Source: JAEUHQ01 sp964538915 (lineage in GTDB: Bacteria > Planctomycetota > UBA1135 > UBA2386). From it: a DNA stretch of 64,000 bases. The notes below the pieces were generated by a model. It worked only from the letters and a program-made list of their open reading frames with translations. It did no database searches and was not told the DNA's origin. The position numbers and the translations under genes were made by a program. Below, in pieces: positions 50,341 through 60,210 of this stretch. The stretch's first letter is position 1. The number at the start of each line of letters is the position of its first letter. The stretch lies in NCBI GenBank assembly GCA_964538915.1, contig CAZIFB010000006.1, positions 1 to 64,000 on the forward strand, read 5' to 3'.

Positions 50341-52088
50341 CTCGAGCCTCCGACCGGCACCGCCGGCTCGGCAGGCGCCACTCGACCGTCCTCGATGCGC
50401 ACGACGCGGCCGGTCGCTCGCGCGATCCGCTGGTCGTGCGTGATCAGCAGCACGGTCCGGCCACGAAGGCCCGGCAGCACGTGGTCGACGAGGCGCGTCT
50501 CCGCGGCGGCATCGAGGCCCGTCGTCGGTTCGTCGAAGACGTAGACGGCCGGGTCGCGCAGCAACGCGCGGGCGATGGCGAGACGCTGGCGTTCGCCCCC
50601 GGACAACTCGGTGCCGCGTTCGCCGATGGGCGTGTCGAGGCCCAGCGGCAGCCGCGCGGCGAACTCGACGACGCCCGCCGTCGTCGCCGCGCGCACGACG
50701 TCGTCGTCGCTCGCGTCGGGGCGGCCGAGCAGCACGTTCTCGCGGAGCGTGCCCTCGAACAAGACGGTCTCCTGGAACACCATCGCGACGTGCGAACGAA
50801 GGTCCGCGGGGTCGACGCGGCGGACGTCGATGCCGTCGAAGCACACCGTGCCGCGATCCGGGTCGCGCAGGCGCGGCAGCAGCGACGCGAGCGTCGACTT
50901 GCCGGCGCCGTTCGCACCTTCGATCGCGACGTGTTCACCCGCGGCGATCACGAGGTCGACGCCGCGCAGCACCGGACGTCCTTCACCGTGGTCGAAGTGC
51001 ACGTCGCGGAACGCGACCTCGCCGCGCACACGGACGAGCGGCTCCGGGCGTGCAGGCACCGGCAGTTCCTCGTCGGCGTCGAGCAGGTCGAGCACGCGCT
51101 CGCCGGCGGCGGCGGCTTTCACCATCGCCGCGCTGCGGCCGAGCCCCTTGCGGATCGGGCGGTAGAACGACCGAACGTACGCGAGCAGCACGAGCAGTTC
51201 GCCGGGCGAGAGTGCGCCCGCGCGCACACGGCCGATGCCGAGCATCAGCACGAACGCGGTTCCGAGGGCGAGGGCCACGTCGGTCGCGATGCCGAGGCGG
51301 CCTTCGAGGCGCGTCGCCTGCAGCCCGGCGCGCGCGCTTCGGCGGCTCTGCTTCGTGAACGCGCGGCCGGCGACGTCCTCGAGACCGTACGCCTGGATGA
51401 GCGGGACCGCGGCCAGCGTCTCGTGCGCGGCGGCGGCGAGCTGGCCTTCCTTCTTGCGCTGCTTGCGCGCGGCGGCGCGCAGCCGCACCGCGAAAAGCGC
51501 CATGAGGAGGCCGATGACCGGCAGCACGAGCACCGCCGCGATCGACAGCCGCCAGTCGAGCAGCAGCATGACCGCGAGCGTGCCGAACACGAGCAGCGCC
51601 TCGCGGCCGAGCGCGAACATGCCGTCGATCAGCAGTGTGCGCAGGCTGGCGGCGTCGCCGGTGAGCCGCACGAGAAGATCGCCTGCCCGGTGGCGTTCCT
51701 GGAAGGTCAGCGACTGTCGCAGCACGGCACCGAGGGCGTCGCGCCGTGCCTTGCTCACGGCGCGTTGCCCCGCGTCTGCCAGCCACAACGAGGCGCCGGC
51801 CCCGGCCACACCACCGAGCACGGCGAGGAGAACGGTCGCGACGATCGCGGTCGTCGTCAGGACGTCGACGTCGCGCAGGCTCGCCGGCAGCATCGACCAC
51901 TCCTGGCCGAGCAGGACCTGGTCGATCACGACCTTGATCGGCCACGGCTTCAGGAGCTCGGCACCGACGGCGACGAACGTGAACGCGGCGGCGCCCGCGA
52001 GCCTGCCGCGGTGCGGCGCGAGGTACGGAGCGAGCCGCGTCCACACGCGCATCGCTTCGCGCACCCGGGAGGTCCGCGGCTCAGGCAC
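50337..52088 (-). CDS. ABC exporter, fused permease and ATPase (locus B)
   Basis: A 583-residue half-transporter. Six membrane helices span about residues 20-320 (RLAGAAAFTFVAVGAELLKP, TAIVATVLLAVLGGVAGAGA, EALLVFGTLAVMLLLDWRLS). The nucleotide-binding domain follows with Walker A IEGANGAGKSTLASLLPRL, Q-loop VAMVFQETVLFEGTLREN, signature TELSGGERQRLAIARALL, Walker B AVYVFDEPTTGLDA and the His switch LLITHDQ. It resembles MsbA/lipid-glycan exporters and should work as a homodimer in the inner membrane, flipping a lipid-linked or free glycan. GTG 52088 overlaps the glycosyltransferase stop by 8 bp; ATG 52052 is a shorter alternative. Confidence 0.93.
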   Translation of the reverse strand: MPEPRTSRVREAMRVWTRLAPYLAPHRGRLAGAAAFTFVAVGAELLKPWPIKVVIDQVLLGQEWSMLPASLRDVDVLTTTAIVATVLLAVLGGVAGAGASLWLADAGQRAVSKARRDALGAVLRQSLTFQERHRAGDLLVRLTGDAASLRTLLIDGMFALGREALLVFGTLAVMLLLDWRLSIAAVLVLPVIGLLMALFAVRLRAAARKQRKKEGQLAAAAHETLAAVPLIQAYGLEDVAGRAFTKQSRRSARAGLQATRLEGRLGIATDVALALGTAFVLMLGIGRVRAGALSPGELLVLLAYVRSFYRPIRKGLGRSAAMVKAAAAGERVLDLLDADEELPVPARPEPLVRVRGEVAFRDVHFDHGEGRPVLRGVDLVIAAGEHVAIEGANGAGKSTLASLLPRLRDPDRGTVCFDGIDVRRVDPADLRSHVAMVFQETVLFEGTLRENVLLGRPDASDDDVVRAATTAGVVEFAARLPLGLDTPIGERGTELSGGERQRLAIARALLRDPAVYVFDEPTTGLDAAAETRLVDHVLPGLRGRTVLLITHDQRIARATGRVVRIEDGRVAPAEPAVPVGGSR

Positions 52089-53235
52089 GCGCGACCTCCG
52101 CCGTGCCGAGGGCGGCGGCGACGTGACGCGCCTTGCTGGTCCAGTCGAGTTCGTCGACGAGCGACGGCACGATGCCGGCGCTTCCGGCCCGCGGTCCGGC
52201 ATCGAGAACGGCGATCGCGGTGGTCACGAAGTCGGCGACGTCGTCGGGCGTGAACAGCCCCATGGGCGAGTGGCCGGCGAGCGTCTCGACGACGCAGGGC
52301 ACGCGGCTCGCGAGCAGGGGCCGACCGGCGGCGAGCGCCTCGACGACCTTGAGCGGCGAGAAGTAGTCCGGCGCCGTCGCGGAGTACGGAGCGACCACGA
52401 CGTCGGCCGCCTGCAGGATCTCGGGAATGCGGTCGTGGGTCACGGCGCCGTCGTGCACGACGTCGCCGGGGAAGGCGCGGCGCGCGACGTCGATGGCCGC
52501 GCTCTCCGGTCCGTCACCGACGATCCACAGGCCGCACGGACGCTGGGCACGCAGCGCGGCGAAGGCGCGGAGCAGGAACTCGATCCCGTGCCACGGCTTC
52601 AACGATCCGGTGAACAGGAGAGTCGGGCGACCGCGCAGTGCTGGGGGCTTCGAGGCCGCGCGAGCGCCGCGGAACGTCGCGACGTCGGCGCCGTTGCCGA
52701 GCACTTCGATGCGCGTGCCGACCACGCCCTCGCGGACCAGCTCGTCGGCCAGCGCGCGCGAGACTGCGAACACGCGGTCGGCGGCGCGCAGCACGTCGAG
52801 GCAGACGCCGCGCGCCGCGTTCGGCAGGGCGAGGTCGCGGAACGCCGCTGCCTCGCGCCAGAGCGGCGCGTTGACCTCGACGACGAACGGGACGCGGAGG
52901 GCGCGGGCGTGCGCCATCGCGCCGAGGCCGAAGAGCGAGAGCCGCTCGTACACCGCCGTGTGCGGACCGGCGGCGCGCAAGGCTTCGAGCAGCGTCTCGG
53001 CATGGGCGAACTGCAGCAGTTCCCCTGCGAGACCGGAAGCACGCGGGCCGGGCACCGTGCGGGCGCGGTGCGGCACGAACGCGGACACGTCGCCTTGTCG
53101 CACGAGGAAGACGTCGAGATCGACGCCGATGCGTGCGAGGGCACCGGCCATGGCGCGGAAGTGCACCGAGGCGCCCTTCGTACCGTCGGGTGCGATGCCC
53201 GGATCGGCCGAGACGTAGGCGACCCGCGCGTTCAC
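52081..53235 (-). CDS. Glycosyltransferase family 4 (locus B)
   Basis: A 384-residue GT-B retaining glycosyltransferase. The acceptor domain begins RVAYVSADPGIAPDGTKGAS with the VHFRAMAGALARIG helix, FVVEVNAPLWREAAAFRDLA and ADRVFAVSRALADELVREGV. The donor domain starts IEVLGNGADVATF and has TLLFTGSLKPWHGIEFLLRA, LWIVGDGPESAAI and the donor loop FSPLKVVEALAAGRPLLASR, in which the E of LKVVEALAAG is the expected nucleotide-sugar ligand. GTG 53235 overlaps the upstream transferase stop as GTGA. Sugar specificity cannot be read. It acts in the cytosol, probably adding a residue before export by the adjacent ABC transporter. Confidence 0.92.
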   Translation of the reverse strand: MNARVAYVSADPGIAPDGTKGASVHFRAMAGALARIGVDLDVFLVRQGDVSAFVPHRARTVPGPRASGLAGELLQFAHAETLLEALRAAGPHTAVYERLSLFGLGAMAHARALRVPFVVEVNAPLWREAAAFRDLALPNAARGVCLDVLRAADRVFAVSRALADELVREGVVGTRIEVLGNGADVATFRGARAASKPPALRGRPTLLFTGSLKPWHGIEFLLRAFAALRAQRPCGLWIVGDGPESAAIDVARRAFPGDVVHDGAVTHDRIPEILQAADVVVAPYSATAPDYFSPLKVVEALAAGRPLLASRVPCVVETLAGHSPMGLFTPDDVADFVTTAIAVLDAGPRAGSAGIVPSLVDELDWTSKARHVAAALGTAEVARA

Positions 53236-54470
53236 GCGAGCACCGCCTTCGGGTCGGGTGCCGTGGCGACGGAGCGCGCGAACCAGCCGCGGAGGGTCGC
53301 GACGTTCGAGTCGAGGTCGAAGAAGCGTTCGGCGCGCTCGCGGCCGGCGATCGCGAGAGCGCGGGTGCGCTCCGGGTCGCCGAGCATCGCCGCGATCGCC
53401 TGGGCGAGGGGAGCTGCTTCGCCCGCGGGCACGAGCACACCGGCCCGCCCGTCGTCGACGATCTCTTCGACACCGCCGATCGCGGTGCTGATCACGGGCA
53501 GCCCGCTGGCCAGCGCTTCGAGAAGCACGGTTGGCAGGGCGTCGCGGTTGCCGTCGCTGCCGACGATGCAGGGCAGCACCATCGTGTGCGCCTTCTGGAT
53601 CCACGAACGCACCTCGTCGTGCGTGCAGAGACCCACGAACTCGACGTTGCGCAGATCGAGGCGGGCCGCCTGCGCGCGCAGCGCGGCGCCGTCTTCGCCG
53701 TCCCCGGCGAGGACGCAGCGGGGCCGGATGCCGTCGCGGGCGAGCAGCGCCAGCGCGTCGAGCAGCACGTGGAAGCCCTTCTTCTCGACGAGGCGCCCGA
53801 CCGCGAGCAGCAACGGCGCCGAGGACGGCGCACGGTGCGCCGGGTGGAAGGTCGACGTGTCGACCCCGTTGTAGAGAACGCGCAGGTCGAGTTCGTCGGC
53901 GCCGAGCCCGGACTCGATCCACCGGCGGTTGGCTTCGCACACCGTGACGACGAACGCGGCGTTGCGCAGCAGGCTGCGGAACCGGGTCGGCTCGATGCCC
54001 TCGCGGTAGATGTCCTTCGCGTGGCACGTCACGCTGAACGGCACTCCGCACAGCGTGTGCACGCCGCGCGCGGCGTACGCCGCCACGGTGGCGAAGTGCG
54101 CGTGCAGGTGCTGCACACCGTGCTGCTGCACGAGTCCGGTCAGGTCGATCGCGTTGCCGAACAGCGACCACAGGTCGGGGCGCCCCGCGGCGAGCAGGTC
54201 GTCGAGTTCGCCGAGCAGGGCCGGGCCCCGCGCGATCAGCTCGCGGCGCTGCTTCTGGAGCAGCTGCAGCCAGGCGTCGGGCTTGCGCGGCGAGAGGTAG
54301 ACGACGGGCCGCTTCAGTTCGGACAGGCCGCGGTGGAACACACCATCGTCGGGCCGGTTCAGCGAGAACACCGTGACGTCGACGCCGAGGCGTTGCAGCG
54401 CCAGGATCTCGTTGAGGACGAACGTCTCCGAGGCGCGGGGAAACTTCTTCAGCACGTAGCCGATGTGCAT
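53232..54470 (-). CDS. Glycosyltransferase family 4 (locus B)
   Basis: A 412-residue GT-B glycosyltransferase of the colanic-acid/exopolysaccharide type. The N-terminus is HIGYVLKKFPRASETFVLNE, typical of WcaL-like enzymes, followed by IQHLHAHFATVAAYAARGVH-like sequence (here VQHLHAHFAT) and SVTCHAKDIYREG. The donor domain has LRVLYNGVDTSTFHP, LLLAVGRLVEKKGFHVLLDA, MVLPCIVGSDGNRDALPTVL and LEALASGLPVISTAIGGVEE. It is 15 bp downstream of the first gene of the operon and overlaps the next transferase by a GTGA. It should extend the locus B glycan in the cytosol. Confidence 0.93.
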   Translation of the reverse strand: MHIGYVLKKFPRASETFVLNEILALQRLGVDVTVFSLNRPDDGVFHRGLSELKRPVVYLSPRKPDAWLQLLQKQRRELIARGPALLGELDDLLAAGRPDLWSLFGNAIDLTGLVQQHGVQHLHAHFATVAAYAARGVHTLCGVPFSVTCHAKDIYREGIEPTRFRSLLRNAAFVVTVCEANRRWIESGLGADELDLRVLYNGVDTSTFHPAHRAPSSAPLLLAVGRLVEKKGFHVLLDALALLARDGIRPRCVLAGDGEDGAALRAQAARLDLRNVEFVGLCTHDEVRSWIQKAHTMVLPCIVGSDGNRDALPTVLLEALASGLPVISTAIGGVEEIVDDGRAGVLVPAGEAAPLAQAIAAMLGDPERTRALAIAGRERAERFFDLDSNVATLRGWFARSVATAPDPKAVLA

Positions 54471-54485
54471 GGCCGGCTCACTCCT

Positions 54486-55730
54486 TCAACCGATGGTGCG
54501 AGCGGCTTCACTGCCGCCCGAGCGTTGACGTCGTTGGGAAAGGCAGGTGCGCGCGGCGACTTCGGCGCCGCGGCAGCCGATGGACCGCGCGGGCGCGCTG
54601 CGCGCCTGTTGCAGGGCGTCGCGCAGCGACGCGGCGATGGCGTGCGGGTCGGCGACCTCGCCGTCCTCGAGCATGCGCAGGTGGCCGAGGGCGGCGAGTC
54701 GGCGGCAGCGTTCCCACTGCTCCTCGCGGGGCGCGCGGCGCGGCAGTGCGAGCAGCGTGCGGCCGCGGGCCAGGCACTCGTAGACCGTGTTGTAGCCGCC
54801 CATGCCGACGACGACGTCCGCGTCGTCGAGCAGCGCCTGCATCGCCGTCGTGCAGCGATCGAGCCGGATGCGCGGGTCGCCCTGCACGGCGCGGGCGAGG
54901 TCCGCGAACGATTCTTCGGCGAGCAGCGGTCCGGCGACGATCGTCACGCGCAGCGAGTCGGCGCGCAGCGGGCCGCGCAGTGCCGCGACCACACCGCGGA
55001 GCAGTTCGTAGCCGTCTTCGCCGCCGCCGGTCGTCACCAGCACGTGCGGCACTTCGCGCGCCGGGCGTTCGCGGCCCAGCAGCGCTTCCGCCGGCACCAC
55101 GGGGCCGGTGAACGTCGTCTTCGCCGCGACGTCGTCGGGGAAGCCGTACTCACGCACCGGGTCGAAGACCGAGCGGTCGCCGTAGACGAGCACGTGGTCG
55201 TAGAGGGTGCGGAGCACTTCGAACGTGGCGTCGCGCTGGAGTTCGGCGCGGGCGCGCAGCGGTGTGTCGAGCACGTCGCGCATGCCGAGCACCACGCGCG
55301 TCTGCAGGCTCTCGTGGCGCAGGCGGCGCAGCACGGGCAGCAGTTCGCCGCCGGGGCCGGTGGCCGTGTGGTCGACGAGCAGCAGATCGGGGCGGAACGA
55401 GCGGATCGTCGCCGTGACGATGTCGCTGCGCAGGGACGTGATCTCGCTCGCGGACATCGGCAAGCGGCGCGCGACGTACTGGCCGCCGGCGCCCTTGCCG
55501 ATCGACGGCAGCTTCACGAGGTCGCACTGCTTCGGCAGCGGGAACAGGTCCGGCACCGGCGACCCGGTGAGGCAGAGGGCGTGCACGTGGCGACCGCGCG
55601 AGACGAGAGCGGTCGCGAGCGTGACGCTGCGCCGCAGGTGGCCGAGGCCGAACGAGTCGTGGCTGTACGTCAGGACACGGAACGGGCGCCGCGCGTCGTC
55701 ACCGTCGTCGAAGTCGGGCATGCTGGCCAT
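54486..55730 (-). CDS. COG4671-type predicted glycosyltransferase, first gene of locus B operon
   Basis: A 414-residue GT-B protein of the MurG/GT28-like superfamily: FRVLTYSHDSFGLGHLRRSV at the N-terminus (GLGHLRR glycine-rich loop), PDLLLVDHTATGPGGELLPV, VVLGMRDVLDTP, HVLVTTGGGEDGYELLRGVV and the donor site DADVVVGMGGYNTVYECLAR with RTLLALPRRAPREEQWERC. Predicted transferases of this kind often modify lipid-linked or surface glycans. ATG 55730 is taken as start (MASMPDFDDGDD); ATG 55721 and ATG 55796 are alternatives, and no ribosome site or TAnnnT decides between them. It is divergent from the SUMF1 gene, so the locus B promoter should lie in the 220 bp between them. Confidence 0.88.
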   Translation of the reverse strand: MASMPDFDDGDDARRPFRVLTYSHDSFGLGHLRRSVTLATALVSRGRHVHALCLTGSPVPDLFPLPKQCDLVKLPSIGKGAGGQYVARRLPMSASEITSLRSDIVTATIRSFRPDLLLVDHTATGPGGELLPVLRRLRHESLQTRVVLGMRDVLDTPLRARAELQRDATFEVLRTLYDHVLVYGDRSVFDPVREYGFPDDVAAKTTFTGPVVPAEALLGRERPAREVPHVLVTTGGGEDGYELLRGVVAALRGPLRADSLRVTIVAGPLLAEESFADLARAVQGDPRIRLDRCTTAMQALLDDADVVVGMGGYNTVYECLARGRTLLALPRRAPREEQWERCRRLAALGHLRMLEDGEVADPHAIAASLRDALQQARSAPARSIGCRGAEVAARTCLSQRRQRSGGSEAARTIG

Positions 55731-55937
55731 GCCGACCCCGAAGGCAACGCGTGTGCCGGCGACGGACGCACGCGCCCGTGTCGCGAGCCCGAACACCCTG
55801 CCGGCCCGTGCGTCCGGATTTCGGGCGGAGGCGGTCGCGGGCCCTGACCGGGGACCGCCGTTGTTCGGAGGACGGGCACGGTGAGCCGCATCCTCGGCGT
55901 CGCGCGCCTTCGCTGTCGCCGCCGCGGTCCCTGTCGC

Positions 55938-55943
55938 TACGCT
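55938..55943 (+). promoter_or_regulatory. Putative -10 element (TACGCT) of the SUMF1 gene
   Basis: TACGCT lies 8 nt before the GTG at 55952, with no ribosome site between, again fitting a leaderless or near-leaderless start. Confidence 0.42.
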
Positions 55944-55951
55944 CGTTCCCC

Positions 55952-56989
55952 GTGCGAACGTCGCTGCTGCTCCTCTGCGTTTCCTTCGCGATGTGCAGTG
56001 CCGGTCACGACGCCGCGTCGGACCAGGAGCCGAAGCAGGATCCGAAGGCGCCAGCGCCCGACTTCGAGGCGTACCGGGCGACCGTGCCGGGCACCGACGT
56101 CGGCTTCGACATGGTGCCGATCCGCGGCGGTACGTTCGTGATGGGCAGCCCGGACGGCGAAACGGGTCGCTCGCCCGACGAAGGGCCGCGCGTCGAAGTC
56201 GCGATCGAACCGTTCTGGATGGGCAGGTGCGAGGTCACGTGGGCCGAGTACGACGCGTGGAGCACCGACGCCGAGCGGCCGCAGAGCAAGGTGCCCGACG
56301 GCATCGCGCGGCCGACGCCGGCGTACCAGGACATGACGTTCCAGATGGGGCGCGACGGTTTCCCCGCCATCTGCATGTCGCATGTCGCGGCGCGCCAGTA
56401 CTGCAAGTGGCTGTCGGCGAAGACGGGCCACTTCCACCGGCTGCCGACGGAGGCGGAGTGGGAGTACGCATGCCGCGCCGGGACGACGACGGCGTACTCG
56501 TGCGGCGACGACGCGGCGCAGATCGCCGACTACGCGTGGTTCGCGGACAACAGCGCGCGCGTGCTCGAGCCGGGCAGCCCGCCGATCCCTGCGTACCACC
56601 AGGTCGGGCAGAAGAAGGCGAACCCGTGGGGCCTCTTCGACATGCACGGCAACGTCGCCGAGTGGGTCGCCGACGCGTACTTCGCGGACGCCTACGCCGC
56701 GGAGCGCGGCGCATCGCCCCGGTCCTCGCCGTACCAGAAGCCGGCGCGCGACGAACGCGGGCGGCCGCTGCGCTTCCCGCACGTCGTGCGCGGCGGCAGC
56801 TGGCGCGACCCGGCGGCGCTCCTGCGGTCGGCGGCCCGTCGTTCGTCCGAGGCGGCGTGGAACGAGCGCGATCCGCAGATCCCGAAGAGCTGGTGGTATC
56901 TCACCGACGCGCAGCACGTCGGTTTCCGCGTCGTGCGCCCGCTGCGCGAGCCGACCGTCACCGAACGCGCCCGCTTCGAGAACCCCTGA
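55952..56989 (+). CDS. Exported SUMF1/FGE-like domain protein without the FGE cysteine pair
   Basis: A 345-residue protein with an N-terminal export signal (RTSLLLLCVSFAMCSAG, possibly a lipobox at FAMC). The FGE-sulfatase fold is clear: FDMVPIRGGTFVMGSPDGET, FWMGRCEVTWAEYDAW, AARQYCKWLSAKTGHFHRLP, TEAEWEYACRAGTTTAYSCG, WGLFDMHGNVAEWVADAY, VVRGGSWRDPAALLRSAAR and HVGFRVVRP. The C-terminal region where formylglycine-generating enzymes keep their copper-binding cysteines (around RSAARRSS) has none, so sulfatase activation is unlikely; a binding or other oxidase role is possible. It heads a plus-strand run with a Gfo/Idh gene 19 bp downstream. GTG start. Confidence 0.88.
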   Translation: MRTSLLLLCVSFAMCSAGHDAASDQEPKQDPKAPAPDFEAYRATVPGTDVGFDMVPIRGGTFVMGSPDGETGRSPDEGPRVEVAIEPFWMGRCEVTWAEYDAWSTDAERPQSKVPDGIARPTPAYQDMTFQMGRDGFPAICMSHVAARQYCKWLSAKTGHFHRLPTEAEWEYACRAGTTTAYSCGDDAAQIADYAWFADNSARVLEPGSPPIPAYHQVGQKKANPWGLFDMHGNVAEWVADAYFADAYAAERGASPRSSPYQKPARDERGRPLRFPHVVRGGSWRDPAALLRSAARRSSEAAWNERDPQIPKSWWYLTDAQHVGFRVVRPLREPTVTERARFENP

Positions 56990-57008
56990 CCCGACCCGGA
57001 GAACGCCC

Positions 57009-58286
<1,278 letters not shown>

Positions 58287-58331
58287 AGAGGCAGGTGCGC
58301 CTTTGTGCGTAGCGCCGCGCGGCAGCGCCGC

Positions 58332-58337
58332 TACCAT
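58332..58337 (+). promoter_or_regulatory. Putative -10 element (TACCAT) of the ABC importer genes
   Basis: TACCAT lies 9 nt before TTG 58347 and downstream of GTG 58305. It therefore argues for the TTG start and for a promoter internal to this gene cluster. Confidence 0.4.
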
Positions 58338-58346
58338 GCCCGCCCC

Positions 58347-59408
58347 TTGCGAATCGGCCCGACCGTCGGCGTGTGGATGTGCGTCTGGACCGTGGCGATC
58401 ACGGTCGCACACGGCTTCCTGAATCTCGACTGGGCGAAGCGGTTCCGCCCCGAGCCGGCGTCGGCAGCGGCGACGAAGCACGAGAAGTTCCGCGTCGGCT
58501 TCCTGCCGGTGACGTGCCACCTGACCTGCCCGGTCACGGACTTCATCAACAAGCAGCTGGTCGGCGAGAACCTGTTCGAGCCGATGCGATTCAACGGCTG
58601 GCCCGAGCTGAAGGAGGCGTTCCTCGCGGGCCGCACCCCGGCGACCTTCCTGCTCGCACCGATGGCGATCGCGCTGCGCGAACAGGGTGTGCCGATCAAG
58701 GTCGTCTACCTGGGGCACCGCGACGGGTCGGCGGTCATGGTGCACAAGGACTCCGACATCCGCCGGATGCAGGACCTCCGCGGCAAGCGCATCGCGGTGC
58801 CGAACCGCTACAGCAACCAGCGTCTGCTCATCTTCCGCGCGCTCAACGACGCCGGCATGCGGATCGAGGACGTGCAGCTGATCGAGATGCCGCCGCCGGA
58901 CATGCCGGCCGCACTGTTCGCGAAGGCGGTCGACGCGGTCTCGAGCGGCGAGCCGTTCATGGCGCAGACCGAACTGGACGGGTACGGGCGCGTGCTGTGG
59001 CTGACCAAGGACGTGTGGCCCAACTTCATCTCGTGCGTGCTCGCGGTGCACGAGGACATGATCCGGGACCACCGCGACGTCGTGCAGGAGCTCGTCACCG
59101 GCATCGCGAAGAGCGGCAAGTGGCTCGACCAGACGATGGACCACCGCATGGACGCGGCGCAGTTCGTCGCGAAGAACTACTACAACCAGCATCCGCGGCT
59201 GCTCGAGTTCGTGCTCAGCAAGCCGCCCGACCGCGTGAAGTACACCAACCTGTCGCTGCGTCGCGGCGACTTCGAAGAGATCGAGAAGCTCGGGCTGCAG
59301 TCGGGGATCCTGAAGGGCACCGCGCACTTCGAGGACTACACGGACTGTTCGTTCGTGCCCGACGAAGCCGCGATTCCACCGCACGCCTGGCCGGGGTCGA
59401 ACAGGTGA
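58347..59408 (+). CDS. Membrane-anchored substrate-binding protein of a nitrate/taurine-type ABC importer
   Basis: A 353-residue solute-binding protein of the NMT1/NrtA-like group. An N-terminal hydrophobic helix (VGVWMCVWTVAITVAHGFLN) is not followed by a clear cleavage or lipobox site, so it may stay anchored. The binding domain opens FRVGFLPVTCHLTCPVTDFI, with two cysteines four apart in the ligand-contact loop, then TPATFLLAPMAIALREQGVP, IRRMQDLRGKRIAVPNRYSN and SSGEPFMAQTEL. The ligand is unknown; relatives bind nitrate, bicarbonate, sulfonates or thiamine precursors. TTG 58347 is preferred because of TACCAT 9 nt upstream; GTG 58305 would add 14 residues. The permease gene follows after 10 bp. 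Confidence 0.82.
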   Translation: MRIGPTVGVWMCVWTVAITVAHGFLNLDWAKRFRPEPASAAATKHEKFRVGFLPVTCHLTCPVTDFINKQLVGENLFEPMRFNGWPELKEAFLAGRTPATFLLAPMAIALREQGVPIKVVYLGHRDGSAVMVHKDSDIRRMQDLRGKRIAVPNRYSNQRLLIFRALNDAGMRIEDVQLIEMPPPDMPAALFAKAVDAVSSGEPFMAQTELDGYGRVLWLTKDVWPNFISCVLAVHEDMIRDHRDVVQELVTGIAKSGKWLDQTMDHRMDAAQFVAKNYYNQHPRLLEFVLSKPPDRVKYTNLSLRRGDFEEIEKLGLQSGILKGTAHFEDYTDCSFVPDEAAIPPHAWPGSNR

Positions 59409-59418
59409 GGGGCCGCCC

Positions 59419-60210
59419 ATGACTGCGATCCCCACCTCGCGGCCGGTCGGCCGGACGGCGCTGGCGCTCGCGCTGCCGCTGCTCACCGCGGCGTTGCTGA
59501 TCGCCGGCTGGCACGCCGCCGTCGTTGCGTCGGGCAGCGACCTGTTCCCGAAGCCGTACGAAGTCGTGAACGGGATCGTCGAACTCGCCGAGCGCGGCCT
59601 CCTCGTGAAGTACGTCGTGGCGTCGCTGTTCCGCGTCACGTGGGGCTTCTCGCTCGCGGTGCTGGTCGGTGTCCCCCTCGGGCTCGTGCTCGGCTGGTTC
59701 CGGCCCGCGTACCTCGCGCTGAATCCCCTGATCCAGGTCCTGCGGCCGATCTCGCCGATCGCCTGGATCCCCGTCGCGATCCTCTGGTTCGGCATCGAGG
59801 ACACCGCGCCGATCTTCCTGATCTTCCTCGCGAGCGTCTTCCCGATCACGGTCAGCGCCATGGCTGCCGTGCAGAACATGCAGCAGGTCTACCTGCGCGC
59901 CGCACAGAACTTCGGGCTCACGGGGCTGCCACTCTTCGCGCGCGTGATCCTTCCCGCGGCGCTGCCGCAGATCCTGACCGGCATCCGCATCGCACTCGGC
60001 GTCGCGTGGCTCGTCGTCGTGGCGGCCGAGATGATCGCGGTGCAGTCGGGGCTCGGGTACCTGATCAACGACGCGCGCAACGCCGGCAAGCGCTACGACC
60101 TCGTCGTCGCCGGCATGGTGCTGATCGGCCTGGTCGGGCTCGTGCTCGATCTGCTGGTGCGACGCCTCGAACGTTTCGACTCCGTGCGGTGGGGCTATGG
60201 CCAGCGCTGA
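59419..60210 (+). CDS. ABC importer permease (SsuC/TauC/NrtB family)
   Basis: A 263-residue inner-membrane permease with about six helices (LALALPLLTAALLIAGWHAA; VASLFRVTWGFSLAVLVGVP; SPIAWIPVAILWFGIEDTAP; IFLIFLASVFPITVSAMAAV). The cytoplasmic EAA-like coupling loop reads RAAQNFGLTGLPLFARVILP, followed by AALPQILTGIRIALGVAWLV and EMIAVQSGLGYLINDARN. These match the BPD_transp_1 family for sulfonate, nitrate and taurine systems. ATG 59419 has a GAGGGG ribosome site. The 3' end overlaps the ATPase gene by 14 bp. Confidence 0.94.
   Translation: MTAIPTSRPVGRTALALALPLLTAALLIAGWHAAVVASGSDLFPKPYEVVNGIVELAERGLLVKYVVASLFRVTWGFSLAVLVGVPLGLVLGWFRPAYLALNPLIQVLRPISPIAWIPVAILWFGIEDTAPIFLIFLASVFPITVSAMAAVQNMQQVYLRAAQNFGLTGLPLFARVILPAALPQILTGIRIALGVAWLVVVAAEMIAVQSGLGYLINDARNAGKRYDLVVAGMVLIGLVGLVLDLLVRRLERFDSVRWGYGQR

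Noticed and set aside
55952..56989. Genuine formylglycine-generating enzyme
   Set aside because: The C-terminal cysteine pair needed for copper binding and catalysis is absent.
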